Below, piece by piece: positions 9,454 to 18,538 of a DNA stretch of 64,000 nt (position 1 is the first letter of the stretch; every line of letters starts with the position of its first letter). The position numbers and the translations under genes were made by a program. The notes under the pieces are model-generated. The model saw only the letters and a program-made list of their open reading frames with translations, had not been told where the DNA came from and made no database searches. The DNA comes from Lysinibacillus contaminans (lineage in GTDB: Bacteria; Bacillota; Bacilli; Bacillales_A; Planococcaceae): positions 424,842-488,841 of the forward strand of contig NZ_LGRV01000007.1 in assembly GCF_001278945.1 (NCBI RefSeq), given 5' to 3'.

Positions 9454-10445
9454 TTGTAGATTTCGAACAAGCATTAGCATTCTTTAATAAAATAGATAAT
9501 CACAAGAAGTCATTTTATTATCATCCGCTATTTGTAGAGGCCAGTAGTCAGGAATCAAATGATTTGGAACCTATTTATTTTGTAAAAGAAGAGCAGGGGC
9601 AAATTTTTTATCATGCAGCTTTAATTGGGGATATAGGTTTTGAGAATTATAAAGATTTGCAAACGCCCTATGGATATGGGGGGCCTTTGATTTTAGGAGA
9701 TGAAGTATTTAAAGCAAGAGTAATAGATGAGTATAATTCTTTGTGCAATGAATATAGAATACTTGTTGAATTCGTTCGTTTCCATCCACTTATAAAAAAT
9801 GAAAAATACTATTATGGAGATATATTAAATAATCGTAATACAGTATCTATAAATTTAAATATTGAGAACATATTCAAAAGCTTTAGTACAAGAGTAAAAA
9901 CAGCCTTACGAGCAACAGAAAAAAACTCTATTCAAGTGATAGCATCTAAAGATGAATATTATATCGATAAATTTTATGAAATATATACTAGCTTAATGAA
10001 TCAGAAACAAGCTTCAGAAGAATACTTTTTTAGTAAAAAATATATAAAAAGTTTATTAGAGCATAAGGATGTCTATTTATTTAATGCCCTTACAGAAAAG
10101 GGTGAAATATTGGGGGGGGCTATTTTTATGATATGTGACGAACTAGCTGATTATCATTTATCTGCAACAACAAGTGCGGGTAGAACATTAAATATAAGTC
10201 ATTTGTTACTTTATAAATTTTCTGAATTTGCCAAGACACAAAATGTGCAGAAACTTTACTTAGGTGGAGGGACAAATAATGACCCAGCTAATTCCCTTCT
10301 TTTCTTTAAACAAGGCTTTTCAAAAGATATCCATCCATTTCTAATAGGCTATAAAATATTTAATACATTGAAATATGAAGAGTTTAATCGAATTTATTTG
10401 AATAATACCGATAATAGAAAAGATAGAATATTGTTTTATAGATAA
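9450..10445 (+). CDS. FemAB-like GNAT acyltransferase of the glycosylation operon
   Basis: A 331-residue protein with the two-lobed FemAB/GNAT-like layout. The N-terminal half carries LQTPYGYGGPLILGDE near residues 69-84, typical of this group. The C-terminal half carries FSTRVKTALRATEKN near 143-157, LGGAIFMICDELADYHLSATT near 221-241 and LYLGGGTNNDPANSLLFFKQGF near 266-287. Such proteins transfer acyl or aminoacyl groups and are common in capsule and nonulosonate clusters. Here it could modify the 5- or 7-amino group of the sugar in place of acetyl. The substrate cannot be read from sequence. Its start overlaps legI by four bases. Confidence 0.72.
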   Translation: MIVDFEQALAFFNKIDNHKKSFYYHPLFVEASSQESNDLEPIYFVKEEQGQIFYHAALIGDIGFENYKDLQTPYGYGGPLILGDEVFKARVIDEYNSLCNEYRILVEFVRFHPLIKNEKYYYGDILNNRNTVSINLNIENIFKSFSTRVKTALRATEKNSIQVIASKDEYYIDKFYEIYTSLMNQKQASEEYFFSKKYIKSLLEHKDVYLFNALTEKGEILGGAIFMICDELADYHLSATTSAGRTLNISHLLLYKFSEFAKTQNVQKLYLGGGTNNDPANSLLFFKQGFSKDIHPFLIGYKIFNTLKYEEFNRIYLNNTDNRKDRILFYR

Positions 10446-10452
10446 AGGTTGG

Positions 10453-10923
10453 GTGAAAAGAAACATGTTATTAAGAAAAGCTATAGATGCTGATTATGAT
10501 TTCTTTTTTTATATTAAAAGTGAGCCTGAAAATATGTATTGGACAGGTCATGAAAAAGAACCTAATTATGAACAGTTAAAAGTGTGGTTTTTTAAACAAC
10601 TTGAAAGTAATGTGAGAGAAATATTAATTTTGGAAGTGGATAATAATGCTGTAGGATATGCGTATGTAGATTTTATTGATGCATATCAAAGTATAGAAAC
10701 TGCAGTTGCGGTATCAAACAAATTTAGTGGACTAGGATATGGAAGCCAAATTGTTAGTAGAACAGTTCATTATTGCCAGGAAAATTATTTGGCTAAGCCA
10801 ATTCAAGCGTGGATTTTAGATGATAATTTGGCTTCTATTAAAATTCATGAAAAGGCCGGTTATAGAGTTACTAATAAAACAAAAGATATTAACGAAATGA
10901 AGTTATTATTATATCAAGTCTGA
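10453..10923 (+). CDS. GNAT N-acetyltransferase, candidate LegH
   Basis: A 156-residue RimJ-like GNAT acetyltransferase. The acetyl-CoA loop region is visible as KFSGLGYGSQIVSRTVHYC near residues 93-111, and the C-terminal signature is IKIHEKAGY near 133-141. In legionaminate pathways a GNAT enzyme (LegH) acetylates the 4-amino sugar-nucleotide before the epimerase step, and this is the best small candidate. The start is either GTG 10453 or ATG 10465; the AAAGG at 10444-10448 favours GTG slightly. The FemAB-like gene upstream is an alternative for the same step. Confidence 0.75.
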   Translation: MKRNMLLRKAIDADYDFFFYIKSEPENMYWTGHEKEPNYEQLKVWFFKQLESNVREILILEVDNNAVGYAYVDFIDAYQSIETAVAVSNKFSGLGYGSQIVSRTVHYCQENYLAKPIQAWILDDNLASIKIHEKAGYRVTNKTKDINEMKLLLYQV

Positions 10924-10967
10924 TATTAGTAGCAAGATTATGCTGAATATTTAGGGGAGGTTTTTTT

Positions 10968-12014
10968 GTGAATTGGAAGAAAATAATAGTTTTAATAAGC
11001 ACAACTTTATTTGAAACAATGGAAATAATCAATAAAACAGCCCTTCAATTTGCAGTTGTTGTAGATGAACAAAATCATTTACTTGGGACAGTAACGGATG
11101 GTGATATTCGCCGTGGAATTTTGCGTGGTGAAGGACTTGATGTACCAATCCGTTCAATTATGAATGAAAATCCAATAAGTGCTAAAAGTGGTCAAAATGC
11201 TAGCAAATATAAGCAATTGATGAAAATAAAAAAGCTGAAGCAACTACCAATTACAAATGAACACAATCAAATTGTTGATGTGCTATTTATTGATGACTTA
11301 TCAATAAATACGAATGAAAACCAAGTGATTTTAATGTTAGGTGGTTTAGGTACAAGATTACGTCCACTAACAAATGACATCCCAAAGCCAATGTTACGTG
11401 TAGGTAATAAGCCAATTGTTGAAACAATTGTCGATGGTTTCAAGCAATATGGCTATTCGAATTTCATTTTTTCTGTAAATTATAAAAAAGAAGTAATTCA
11501 GAACTATTTTCAAAGTGGTGAAGCGTTAGGAATTACAATTGATTATATTGAAGAACAAAAAAGAATGGGAACTGCCGGAGCTTTATCATTAATAGAGCAT
11601 CGCCCGTCAGAGCCATTTTTTGTGATGAATGGAGATCTATTAACACAGGTGAATTTTGATCAACTTATGCAATTTCACTCAGAACAAAATTCAGTTGCAA
11701 CGATGTGTGTACGAGAATATGAATTTCAAATTCCTTATGGTGTAATTGAAACAAAGGGAACAGATTTAATATCGATTAAAGAAAAACCTGTCCATCGCAG
11801 CTTTGTGAATGCTGGAATTTATGTATTAAGTCCGGAAGTATTCGATTACATACCTAATGATACATATTATGATATGCCTACATTATTTGAAACCTTGATT
11901 GAGTATGGTATGAAAACTTCTGTATTTCCAATTCATGAGTATTGGTTAGATATTGGGCAGGTAGATGATTTTCATCGTGCTAATCAAAAATATAAGGAGC
12001 TCTCTCTCATATGA
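10968..12014 (+). CDS. ptmE: PtmE-like CBS-domain sugar-1-phosphate nucleotidyltransferase
   Basis: A 348-residue protein with two CBS motifs at residues 1-115 (FAVVVDEQNHLLGTVTDGDIRRG is the first) followed by a nucleotidyltransferase domain. That domain starts at LGGLGTRLRPLTNDIPKPM near 125-143 and carries VMNGDLLT near 223-230. In Campylobacter, PtmE has this layout and makes GDP-glucosamine to prime legionaminic acid synthesis. Its presence suggests that the pathway here runs on GDP-linked sugars. GGGGAGG at 10954-10960 positions the GTG start. It overlaps the next gene by four bases. Confidence 0.85.
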   Translation: MNWKKIIVLISTTLFETMEIINKTALQFAVVVDEQNHLLGTVTDGDIRRGILRGEGLDVPIRSIMNENPISAKSGQNASKYKQLMKIKKLKQLPITNEHNQIVDVLFIDDLSINTNENQVILMLGGLGTRLRPLTNDIPKPMLRVGNKPIVETIVDGFKQYGYSNFIFSVNYKKEVIQNYFQSGEALGITIDYIEEQKRMGTAGALSLIEHRPSEPFFVMNGDLLTQVNFDQLMQFHSEQNSVATMCVREYEFQIPYGVIETKGTDLISIKEKPVHRSFVNAGIYVLSPEVFDYIPNDTYYDMPTLFETLIEYGMKTSVFPIHEYWLDIGQVDDFHRANQKYKELSLI

Positions 12015-12700
12015 AACCTAAAATACTAGCAGTAATTCCAGCTCGTGGTGGTTCGAAAGCGGTTCCGCGAAAAAATATTAAAGACCTGGCTGGAAAACCA
12101 TTAATCGCATGGACAATTGAAGAAGCAAAAAAATCAAAATATATTGATCGTGTCATTTTGTCTTCAGAGGATGATGAAATTATTGAAGTGGCCAAAAAAT
12201 ATGGATGCGAAGTACCATTTAAACGTCCATTAGAATTAGCACAGGATGATACACCTGGAATAGAACCAGTCCTTCATGCATTAGAGCAATGTCCAGGATA
12301 TGATTATGTTGTATTACTACAGCCTACCTCCCCCCTACGAACTGTTGGGGATATAGATGGGTGTATTGAAAAACTACTTACTAGCGGTGAAGATTTTTGT
12401 GTTTCTGTTACAGAATCAGATAAGTCGCCTTATTGGATGTATAAAATCGAAAATGACAAAATGGTGCCATTATTAAAACAGGAAAAGCGAATCGTAAGAC
12501 GTCAAGAACTACCGAAAGTTTATGCACTTAATGGGGCAGTTTATGTAGGGAAGGTAAAAAAATTAGTACAAAGGAAGTCATTTATTGATGCTAGTACAAA
12601 GGCATATGTTATGAAATTCAGTAATTCATTAGACATAGATACAGAGTTAGATTTGCTATTTGCTAATATTATTTTGGAAAAGAAAGAAATATGTTACTAG
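12011..12700 (+). CDS. legF: LegF/NeuA-type CMP-nonulosonate cytidylyltransferase
   Basis: A 229-residue CMP-sugar synthetase that activates legionaminic acid with CTP to CMP-legionaminate, the donor used by Maf proteins. The signature AVIPARGGSKAVPRKNI is at residues 6-22, with LLQPTSPLRT near 99-108 and LNGAVYVG near 170-177. Length and motifs match NeuA/LegF enzymes. AAGGAG at 11995-12000 lies ten bases before the ATG, which overlaps the stop of ptmE. It closes the legionaminate gene run, and a 319-bp gap follows. Confidence 0.92.
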   Translation: MKPKILAVIPARGGSKAVPRKNIKDLAGKPLIAWTIEEAKKSKYIDRVILSSEDDEIIEVAKKYGCEVPFKRPLELAQDDTPGIEPVLHALEQCPGYDYVVLLQPTSPLRTVGDIDGCIEKLLTSGEDFCVSVTESDKSPYWMYKIENDKMVPLLKQEKRIVRRQELPKVYALNGAVYVGKVKKLVQRKSFIDASTKAYVMKFSNSLDIDTELDLLFANIILEKKEICY

Positions 12701-13019
12701 TATAATGTTTCTATAGCAGGCGATTACATTACCATAAATTAGCGTAGTCAGTTTTAAGGAGGTGCTCTCCTACAAGTTCGCTGTGATATTTCGTCTAAAG
12801 TCTACGGAGAAAATCTTAAAAAATATACGAGTTCATTAATACAATTCATAGTGAATCAATTAATGTAATTGTTAGATTCTTTGTAAAATCTCAAGGGGTC
12901 ATTAAGTATTTCAATATCCGAATATTGAGTCAAAAATTATCTAATAAAGACTGATGCACGTGTTGAACAATAGTTTTTTGAGCTACTGATATATCAATAT
13001 TTAAAAAGGGAGAAAAGTT
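12701..13019. other. Gap between the legionaminate operon and the second sugar module
   Basis: No convincing gene. There is a GGAGG followed by a short inverted repeat (GGAG...CTCC) near 12760-12770, and a stretch of about 45 codons open on the + strand ending near 12953 without start or recognisable similarity. This could be a decayed gene fragment or a leader with the promoter for the next operon. No clear terminator was found. Confidence 0.4.
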
Positions 13020-14168
13020 ATGGATTTTTCAGTGAAAAAAGTCGGGATTATACGTGGGATGTCTCAATATGATGTTATGCGTAGTTGGACGCTAGAATTA
13101 GAAAAGGGATTTAATAAACTTGGAATAGAAGTAACTGTATATGATCTTAAATATCATCACCAGCTTAGATTTGCTGATGATATAGATTTTTATGTTTCGG
13201 TTAATGGATGGGGGTTGCCTGATTTAACTAAAATAATTCAACAACCGATAATTATGTATTTAGCCGACCATGCGAATGATCATATTGAACGGATATTATC
13301 GTTAAGAAGTCATGATATATTAACGGTTGTTGATAGGTTTGATTTTAAAATATTAGAAGGTTTAGGGGTAAATAGAAATGCCTATTTTTTACCACATGCA
13401 GCTTTAGAAGTTAATTATCTTGAAAATGAAAAAGAATATGATTTGGTGTTTTTAGGAAGTTACTCTAGTGGTCGGGATTATTTAGAATCATTAAAAACCT
13501 TAGAGAGTTCTTCACCAATTTTATTTGAATACTATAATCAAATATTAAAAGTATGTTTAGAAGATAGAAATGTACATTATTTGTATGATGGATTGAATTT
13601 CCTTGAAAATAAGGGAGTGAGTTTAAATACAGAAAATAGCCATTTTTTAATTAGTCATTTTATTAACATTGGAAGATATATTTACTCTAAAGAAAGAGAA
13701 CAACTATTACTAGAATTAGCTAGGAAAGGTTATAATATAGAAATTTTCGGTAACGGATGGGGAAGTTCTCAATTAACTGAGTTATCCAATGTAAATATTA
13801 ATGAATCAGTTAATTATTACGAATCACAGAAGTTAATTTCAAAAGCAAAAATTTTAATTAATGCCGCTCCATTTTTAAGAGATGGATCTCACGAAAGAGC
13901 ATTTGCAGGAATTGCTAATAACACATATGTACTTTCTAATTATTCCGCATATTTAGATGAATTAAATAATCCGAAAATACTTTTTTATAATCTAAAAGAA
14001 TTAAATACTATTTATAGTGAAATAGATAAAATTCTTAGCAAAAATAATGAAGAATTCTATGACAAAGCATTACTAGATGATATTTATAACAACCATACAT
14101 TTGAAAAGCGAGCGAAACATATATTGGAGATTTTTATGTTTCATAAAGAAAAAGTAATTGACTTATAA
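13020..14168 (+). CDS. CgeB-like GT-B glycosyltransferase
   Basis: A 382-residue protein with the layout of CgeB/spore-maturation-type glycosyltransferases. An N-terminal Rossmann-like half starts VGIIRGMSQYDVMRSW (residues 8-23), and a linker strand DLVFLGSYSSGRDYL lies near 141-155. The C-terminal GT-B half has IEIFGNGWG near 240-248 and a family-like donor loop with ERAFAGIANNTYVLSN near 291-306. Such enzymes extend glycans on flagellin or spore proteins. Its codon use is very AT-rich, like the Maf genes. The start has AAGGGAG at 13006-13012. It heads a module that makes a second nucleotide sugar, so it may add that sugar to the flagellin glycan. This is inference. Confidence 0.75.
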   Translation: MDFSVKKVGIIRGMSQYDVMRSWTLELEKGFNKLGIEVTVYDLKYHHQLRFADDIDFYVSVNGWGLPDLTKIIQQPIIMYLADHANDHIERILSLRSHDILTVVDRFDFKILEGLGVNRNAYFLPHAALEVNYLENEKEYDLVFLGSYSSGRDYLESLKTLESSSPILFEYYNQILKVCLEDRNVHYLYDGLNFLENKGVSLNTENSHFLISHFINIGRYIYSKEREQLLLELARKGYNIEIFGNGWGSSQLTELSNVNINESVNYYESQKLISKAKILINAAPFLRDGSHERAFAGIANNTYVLSNYSAYLDELNNPKILFYNLKELNTIYSEIDKILSKNNEEFYDKALLDDIYNNHTFEKRAKHILEIFMFHKEKVIDL

Positions 14169-14195
14169 TAAATTTTGCATAGTTTGGGAGTGAAT

Positions 14196-14750
14196 ATGAT
14201 GCAGGAAAAACAAATTATTATTCATGCAACAGCAGAGGTGTCTGGAGATTCTAAAATAGGAAAGGGAACGAATATTTGGAAAGGTGTTCAAGTAAGGGAG
14301 AATGCAGAAATAGGTGAGAATTGTAACATAGGTAAAGATGTTTATATAGATAAAAATGTAAAAATCGGAACTTCGGTAAAGATTCAAAATGGTGTTTCAA
14401 TTTTTGAAGGAGTTCAAATTGAAGATGACGTATTTTTAGGACCACATATGACATTTACTAATGACTTATTTCCAAGATCATTTAATAGAGACTGGAAAAA
14501 AGTTGAAACTAAAGTGTGTAAAGGAGCTTCTATAGGAGCTAATGCTACGATAATTTGTGGCAATGTTATAGGCGAATATGCAATGGTGGGTGCAGGTGCA
14601 GTTGTAACAACTGATGTACCTAATTATGCTCTAGTCGTAGGAAATCCTTCAATAATTATTGGATATGTTTGTAAATGCGGTGTGAAAATAAATGAAAACA
14701 AAAAATGTGAAGTTTGTGGAATTTTTTTTGATGGAGAGAAAATATGTTAA
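14196..14750 (+). CDS. WbpD/WlbB-type left-handed beta-helix N-acetyltransferase
   Basis: A 184-residue hexapeptide-repeat acyltransferase. Repeats such as [16 protein letters not shown] and IGTSVKIQ run from about residue 18 to 80. [16 protein letters not shown] near 85-100 matches enzymes that acetylate 3-amino sugar nucleotides (WbpD, WlbB). The C-terminal tail has two CxCG/CxxCG pairs (VCKCG and CEVCG) resembling a small zinc ribbon, as in several WbpD relatives. The frame extends upstream to a TTG at 14175, but GGGAG lies just before the ATG at 14196. It overlaps the oxidoreductase gene by seven bases, so the two are translated together. Confidence 0.85.
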   Translation: MMQEKQIIIHATAEVSGDSKIGKGTNIWKGVQVRENAEIGENCNIGKDVYIDKNVKIGTSVKIQNGVSIFEGVQIEDDVFLGPHMTFTNDLFPRSFNRDWKKVETKVCKGASIGANATIICGNVIGEYAMVGAGAVVTTDVPNYALVVGNPSIIIGYVCKCGVKINENKKCEVCGIFFDGEKIC

Positions 14751-15691
14751 GAAAATCCAAAGAACTGAAAGTAGGAGTAATTGGATTAGGTAATATGGGG
14801 CAAAATCATGTTAGGGTTTTATCACAGCTGGGCGTTTTATTTAATGTTTTCGATATTTCTAGAGAAGTGACTGAAAGTACAGCACTTAAATATAATGTGA
14901 GCCCTATATATATATTAGATGAGATTATAGACTTATCAGATGTTTTATTTGTAATAACGCCTACTTCTTCTCACTATTCGATAGCCAAAAAAATTATACA
15001 AAAAGGAAAAGATATTTTTATCGAAAAACCGTTCACATTAAGTAGTTTAGAAGCTAAAGATTTGATTAGTTTAGCGAATAAAAATGGAGTGAAAATCCAA
15101 ATAGGACATATAGAAAGATACAATCCAATAGTTAGAGAATTGAAGAGAATACTGGTGGATGAGGAAATTATATCCGTTGATATAAAAAGATTAAGTAGTT
15201 TTGATCCAAGGATTCACGACACTGATGTTATTTTTGATTTAATGATTCATGATATAGATGTTTTATTTTATTTATTAAATGATGAAATTGATATTAAAGG
15301 TGTTGTAAAAAAAAGTATATATTCAGAATCTAGATCAGATCATGTTGCAATGGTTGCGGAAACATCTTCAGGTATACTTCTTAATGTAACCGCAAGTAGA
15401 GTTACAGAGGAAAAAATCCGATCAATAGCTATAACAACTTTACATTCTTATATTTTTGCGGATTATCTAACAAAGAATATTCAAATATGTAAGAGGACTA
15501 ATTTACAGAAAATCATTGGTGAAGCTACTTATAGGCAGGAAAATATAGTTGAGAAAGTATATGTGCCTAATTATGAACCTTTATTTGATCAAGATTCAGA
15601 TTTTATTGATGCAGTTGTTAGTGATAAAAAAGTTTTTATTTCTGGTGAAGATGGTTTAAGGGCAATTCAATTTGCTGAGAAATTAATATAA
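14744..15691 (+). CDS. WbpB/WlbA-type Gfo/Idh/MocA oxidoreductase
   Basis: A 315-residue Gfo/Idh/MocA-family NAD(P) oxidoreductase. The dinucleotide loop [17 protein letters not shown] is at residues 10-26, IEKPFTL with the catalytic-type EKP is near 93-99, and [11 protein letters not shown] is near 118-128. Together with an adjacent DegT aminotransferase and LbH acetyltransferase, it fits the 3-dehydrogenase step of the WbpB-E-D (WlbA-C-B) pathway to UDP-2,3-diacetamido-2,3-dideoxyglucuronic acid or a related 3-amino sugar. The 6-dehydrogenase (WbpA) that would feed it is not in the window. Confidence 0.82.
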   Translation: MLRKSKELKVGVIGLGNMGQNHVRVLSQLGVLFNVFDISREVTESTALKYNVSPIYILDEIIDLSDVLFVITPTSSHYSIAKKIIQKGKDIFIEKPFTLSSLEAKDLISLANKNGVKIQIGHIERYNPIVRELKRILVDEEIISVDIKRLSSFDPRIHDTDVIFDLMIHDIDVLFYLLNDEIDIKGVVKKSIYSESRSDHVAMVAETSSGILLNVTASRVTEEKIRSIAITTLHSYIFADYLTKNIQICKRTNLQKIIGEATYRQENIVEKVYVPNYEPLFDQDSDFIDAVVSDKKVFISGEDGLRAIQFAEKLI

Positions 15692-15718
15692 AATTATAAG
15701 AAAATTCAAGGAGGAAAT

Positions 15719-16828
15719 ATGAGTAATATTCCGATTTTTGATTTAAAAGGAGAAATAGAGTTATTAAAAAGTGATTTTTTAACTAGTATTTCAAATGTTT
15801 TAGATTCCGGTAAATTTATACTTGGAGATGAAGTGCAAAGGTTTGAACAACAAGTAGCTGAATACTTAGGTGTAAAATATGCAGTTGGCGTAAATTCTGG
15901 AACAGATGCATTAATAATTGCTTTGAGAGCTATTGGTGTAAAAAAAGGTGATGAAGTAATTACTACTCCATTCACGTTTTTTGCAACTGTAGAGGCGATT
16001 GAATTAATTGGTGCAACTCCAATTTTGGTAGATATTGATATAAATGATTTTAATATAGATGTAGTAGAAATTGAAAAGTCGATTACTGCTAAAACTACTG
16101 CAATTTTACCAGTACATATTTTTGGACACCCGGCTAATATGGATGAAATTATTGCTATTGCAAATAAATATAATTTAAAAATAGTGGAAGATGTTGCGCA
16201 AGCATTTGGTGCCAAGATTGCAGAGAGGAAAGTCGGTACTTTCGGAAATGTAGGATGCTTTTCATTCTTTCCTACTAAAAATTTAGGAGCATATGGAGAT
16301 GGAGGCTTAATTGTTACTAATGAATTTGAAGTTGCTGAAGTGGCAAAAAAACTAAGAGTTCATGGCGGCAAAGATAAATATTCTAATGAACTATTTGGAT
16401 ATAATTCTAGATTAGATGAAATTCAAGCAGCAATATTAAATATAAAATTAAAGTATTTAGATGAATGGAATAGTAAAAGAAAAAATGTTGCTGATTTATA
16501 TTGCAAGAAGTTAAAGGACATTTCTTCAATAAAGTTACCTATTGAAAAAGCAAATTGTAATCATGTTTATCATCAATTTACTATTAGAGTTTTAGAAGAA
16601 AATAGAGATGATTTATATCAATATTTACTTGATAACGGAGTTCAGTCTATGATTTATTATTCTAAACCTATACATAAGCTTCCAGTTTATAATGAATTAT
16701 ATTCTAATTTAAGTTTCCCTGTAAGTGAATTGGCATCTAAACAAGTATTAAGTTTACCAATATGGCCACATATAACAGAAAGCCAAATTGAAATTGTTTG
16801 TGGATTAATAAAAAAATATTTTTCATAA
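15719..16828 (+). CDS. WbpE/WlbC-type DegT/DnrJ/EryC1 aminotransferase
   Basis: A 369-residue PLP aminotransferase. Key features are the GVNSGTDALIIAL phosphate-binding loop (residues 59-71), PVHIFGHPANMDEI (near 132-145), VEDVAQAFGA (near 157-166) and Schiff-base Lys187 in SFFPTKNLGAYGDGG. The YNSRLDEIQAAIL substrate loop is near 234-246. It would aminate the 3-keto sugar produced by the oxidoreductase just upstream, and the LbH enzyme would then acetylate it. CAAGGAGG precedes the ATG. It is the last intact gene of the glycosylation island; degenerate DNA follows. Confidence 0.9.
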   Translation: MSNIPIFDLKGEIELLKSDFLTSISNVLDSGKFILGDEVQRFEQQVAEYLGVKYAVGVNSGTDALIIALRAIGVKKGDEVITTPFTFFATVEAIELIGATPILVDIDINDFNIDVVEIEKSITAKTTAILPVHIFGHPANMDEIIAIANKYNLKIVEDVAQAFGAKIAERKVGTFGNVGCFSFFPTKNLGAYGDGGLIVTNEFEVAEVAKKLRVHGGKDKYSNELFGYNSRLDEIQAAILNIKLKYLDEWNSKRKNVADLYCKKLKDISSIKLPIEKANCNHVYHQFTIRVLEENRDDLYQYLLDNGVQSMIYYSKPIHKLPVYNELYSNLSFPVSELASKQVLSLPIWPHITESQIEIVCGLIKKYFS

Positions 16829-17406
16829 AAGTAATCTAAAATGGTACCTGTAGCTAGGACATTTGAAAGAGAAATTAATAATTGTATGGATTTTTTAAAT
16901 TTTAGCTTCCAGAGTCCAATTAAACTACAAGGATGGCTTATTGATAAGCTTCATGAATGGTGGAAGCGGTTATTTTGCGAAAGTGAAGTGCATATGAAGT
17001 AGGTAAAGTGTCTATGCTTAAACTAGAATTGTCAAAACGGGATGCATTACATACTGGTTATTTACTGTTGTTCTTTATAAAAAAGTGTGTTATAAGTGAC
17101 TCGTTACTTAAAATATATTCTTTATTGAATATCAATCAAAGGGAAATAGGCGAAGGTAAGCGCAAGTGTGGGCTAAACTTTATTCAAGTACGTTTAAAAC
17201 CCCGAAACAGACGGGAGAAACTGTCATTTCACTTCATATACTCATAATGAATATAGAAATGATTCTAAGGGTATCTTTAGGGGATATATTTTGAAAATAG
17301 ATTCAAAAAATTTTGTTTAATTTACAAAGCTAGCTGGCCAAAAAATACGTTAAGGGAATTAATCAGTACCTCCTACTTAATTACTTTTAAGTAAATCAAG
17401 TTTAGC
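16829..17406 (+). other. Degenerate stretch after the glycosylation island
   Basis: No gene I can support. A 53-codon frame at 16841-17002 and a 79-codon GTG-started frame at 17008-17247 are open but match nothing I know and have poor ribosome binding sites. The stretch is more AT-rich than flanking genes and leads directly into the decayed fliB, so it may contain remnants of a deleted segment, including the missing 5' end of fliB. Confidence 0.4.
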
Positions 17407-18478
17407 ATGGTGGAGAAACTACAAAAATATGTAAAAAGAGATCGGAAAAATAACGATGAATCGAATTATGCAAAATTTACTTTGATGAAAATAAAAATTG
17501 CCACATGATGTTAGAAGATGGACTTTGCAGTATACATAAGGAATTAGGGGAAGAATTTTTATGTAATACATGTGCTATTTATCCAAGAAGCTTGACACAG
17601 GTTGGTGGTATTAAAGAAAAAAGTTTAACTTTATCTTGCCTGAAGCAGCAAGGGTTGTTCTATTACGTGAAGAAGGTTTAGGTTTTATTGAGACAGAGGA
17701 ACCTAAAAATACTCGTGGATTAATCAGTAATGTTCTCAATTTAGAAAAACATTCACATTTTTGGAATTTACGCATATTTACAATTCAGCTTATGCAAAAT
17801 CGACAACATTCCATTGAAATTCGTTTAATTATTTTAGGATTATTTATTCAAAAAATTGAGCAACTAAACCTAAGAGAATTGGAGCTGGAATTACCTGTAA
17901 TTATGCAGGATTATTTAAGTCGTTTAGATAATCAGGAATTCATCGAGTCGTTAAAAAATATTGAAGGTAATCTAAAATTCCAAATAAATTTAGCACGAGA
18001 TTTAATTCGTTATCGTATATCAGATGGAATAACTTCAAAAAAATATGGAGTAATATTAAATCAGTTAGTAGAAGGATTAGAATTAGATGAGGATAAAGAA
18101 GAGTTTGAAATTGAAAAGACTATATTAAAATATAGAGATTCCTTTGAGAGCTTCTATGAACCATTCATAAAAAAACAACAGTATATGCTAGAAAATTATA
18201 TATTCAACTATGTGTTTAAAAATCTATTCCCAAATGATTATAATTCACTGTTTGAAAGCTATATGATGCTTATTATTCATTTTAATCTTATTAAATTGCA
18301 CCTTATTGGTATGGCCGCAAAACAAAAGCATTTAAATGAAGAAATGGTGATTGAATGTGTGCAACAATAGGGAAAAACTATTGAACATAATCCTGTCTAT
18401 TTACAAGGGGTACGTAAAGGCATGGAGGAATCAGGATATATTACAATGGCGCATATGTTTATCTTAATTAAAAATTAA
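17407..18478 (+). pseudogene. fliB: Decayed fliB (flagellin lysine N-methylase)
   Basis: Three frames read in turn give a FliB-family protein. Its cysteine motifs are CHMMLEDGLCSIH, LGEEFLCNTCAIYPRS and TLSC-PEAAR. The lesions visible are a one-base loss near 17480 and a second one-base loss at 17639, where TGCCCTG has become TGCCTG. There is also an in-frame TAG at 18368-18370, after which the frame continues for 35 more codons (GKTIEHNPVYLQGVRKG...) to TAA at 18476-18478. The N-terminal cysteine cluster expected before KLQKYVKRDRKNNDESNYAK is absent. FliB methylates lysines on flagellin, so this strain has probably lost that modification. The intact piece 17636-18370 is unlikely to be functional alone. 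Confidence 0.86.
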
Positions 18479-18483
18479 TTTCA

Positions 18484-18538
18484 AGAATTTCAGTTTTTTC
18501 TAGCTCAATCAAAGAAAAACTGAAATTCTCTTTTTTTT
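18484..18538 (+). terminator. Intrinsic terminator after the fliB remnant
   Basis: Perfect 15-bp arms (18484-18498 and 18515-18529) with a 16-base loop run into eight T residues. The right arm overlaps the -35 region of the candidate sigma-D promoter of flaG. Confidence 0.88.

Noticed and set aside
17008-17247. 79-codon open frame with GTG start
   Set aside because: No ribosome binding site, no recognisable similarity, and it lies in degenerate DNA before the fliB remnant.
18371-18478. Short separate gene after the fliB frame
   Set aside because: The 35 codons continue the fliB frame directly after a TAG and read as the FliB C-terminus.
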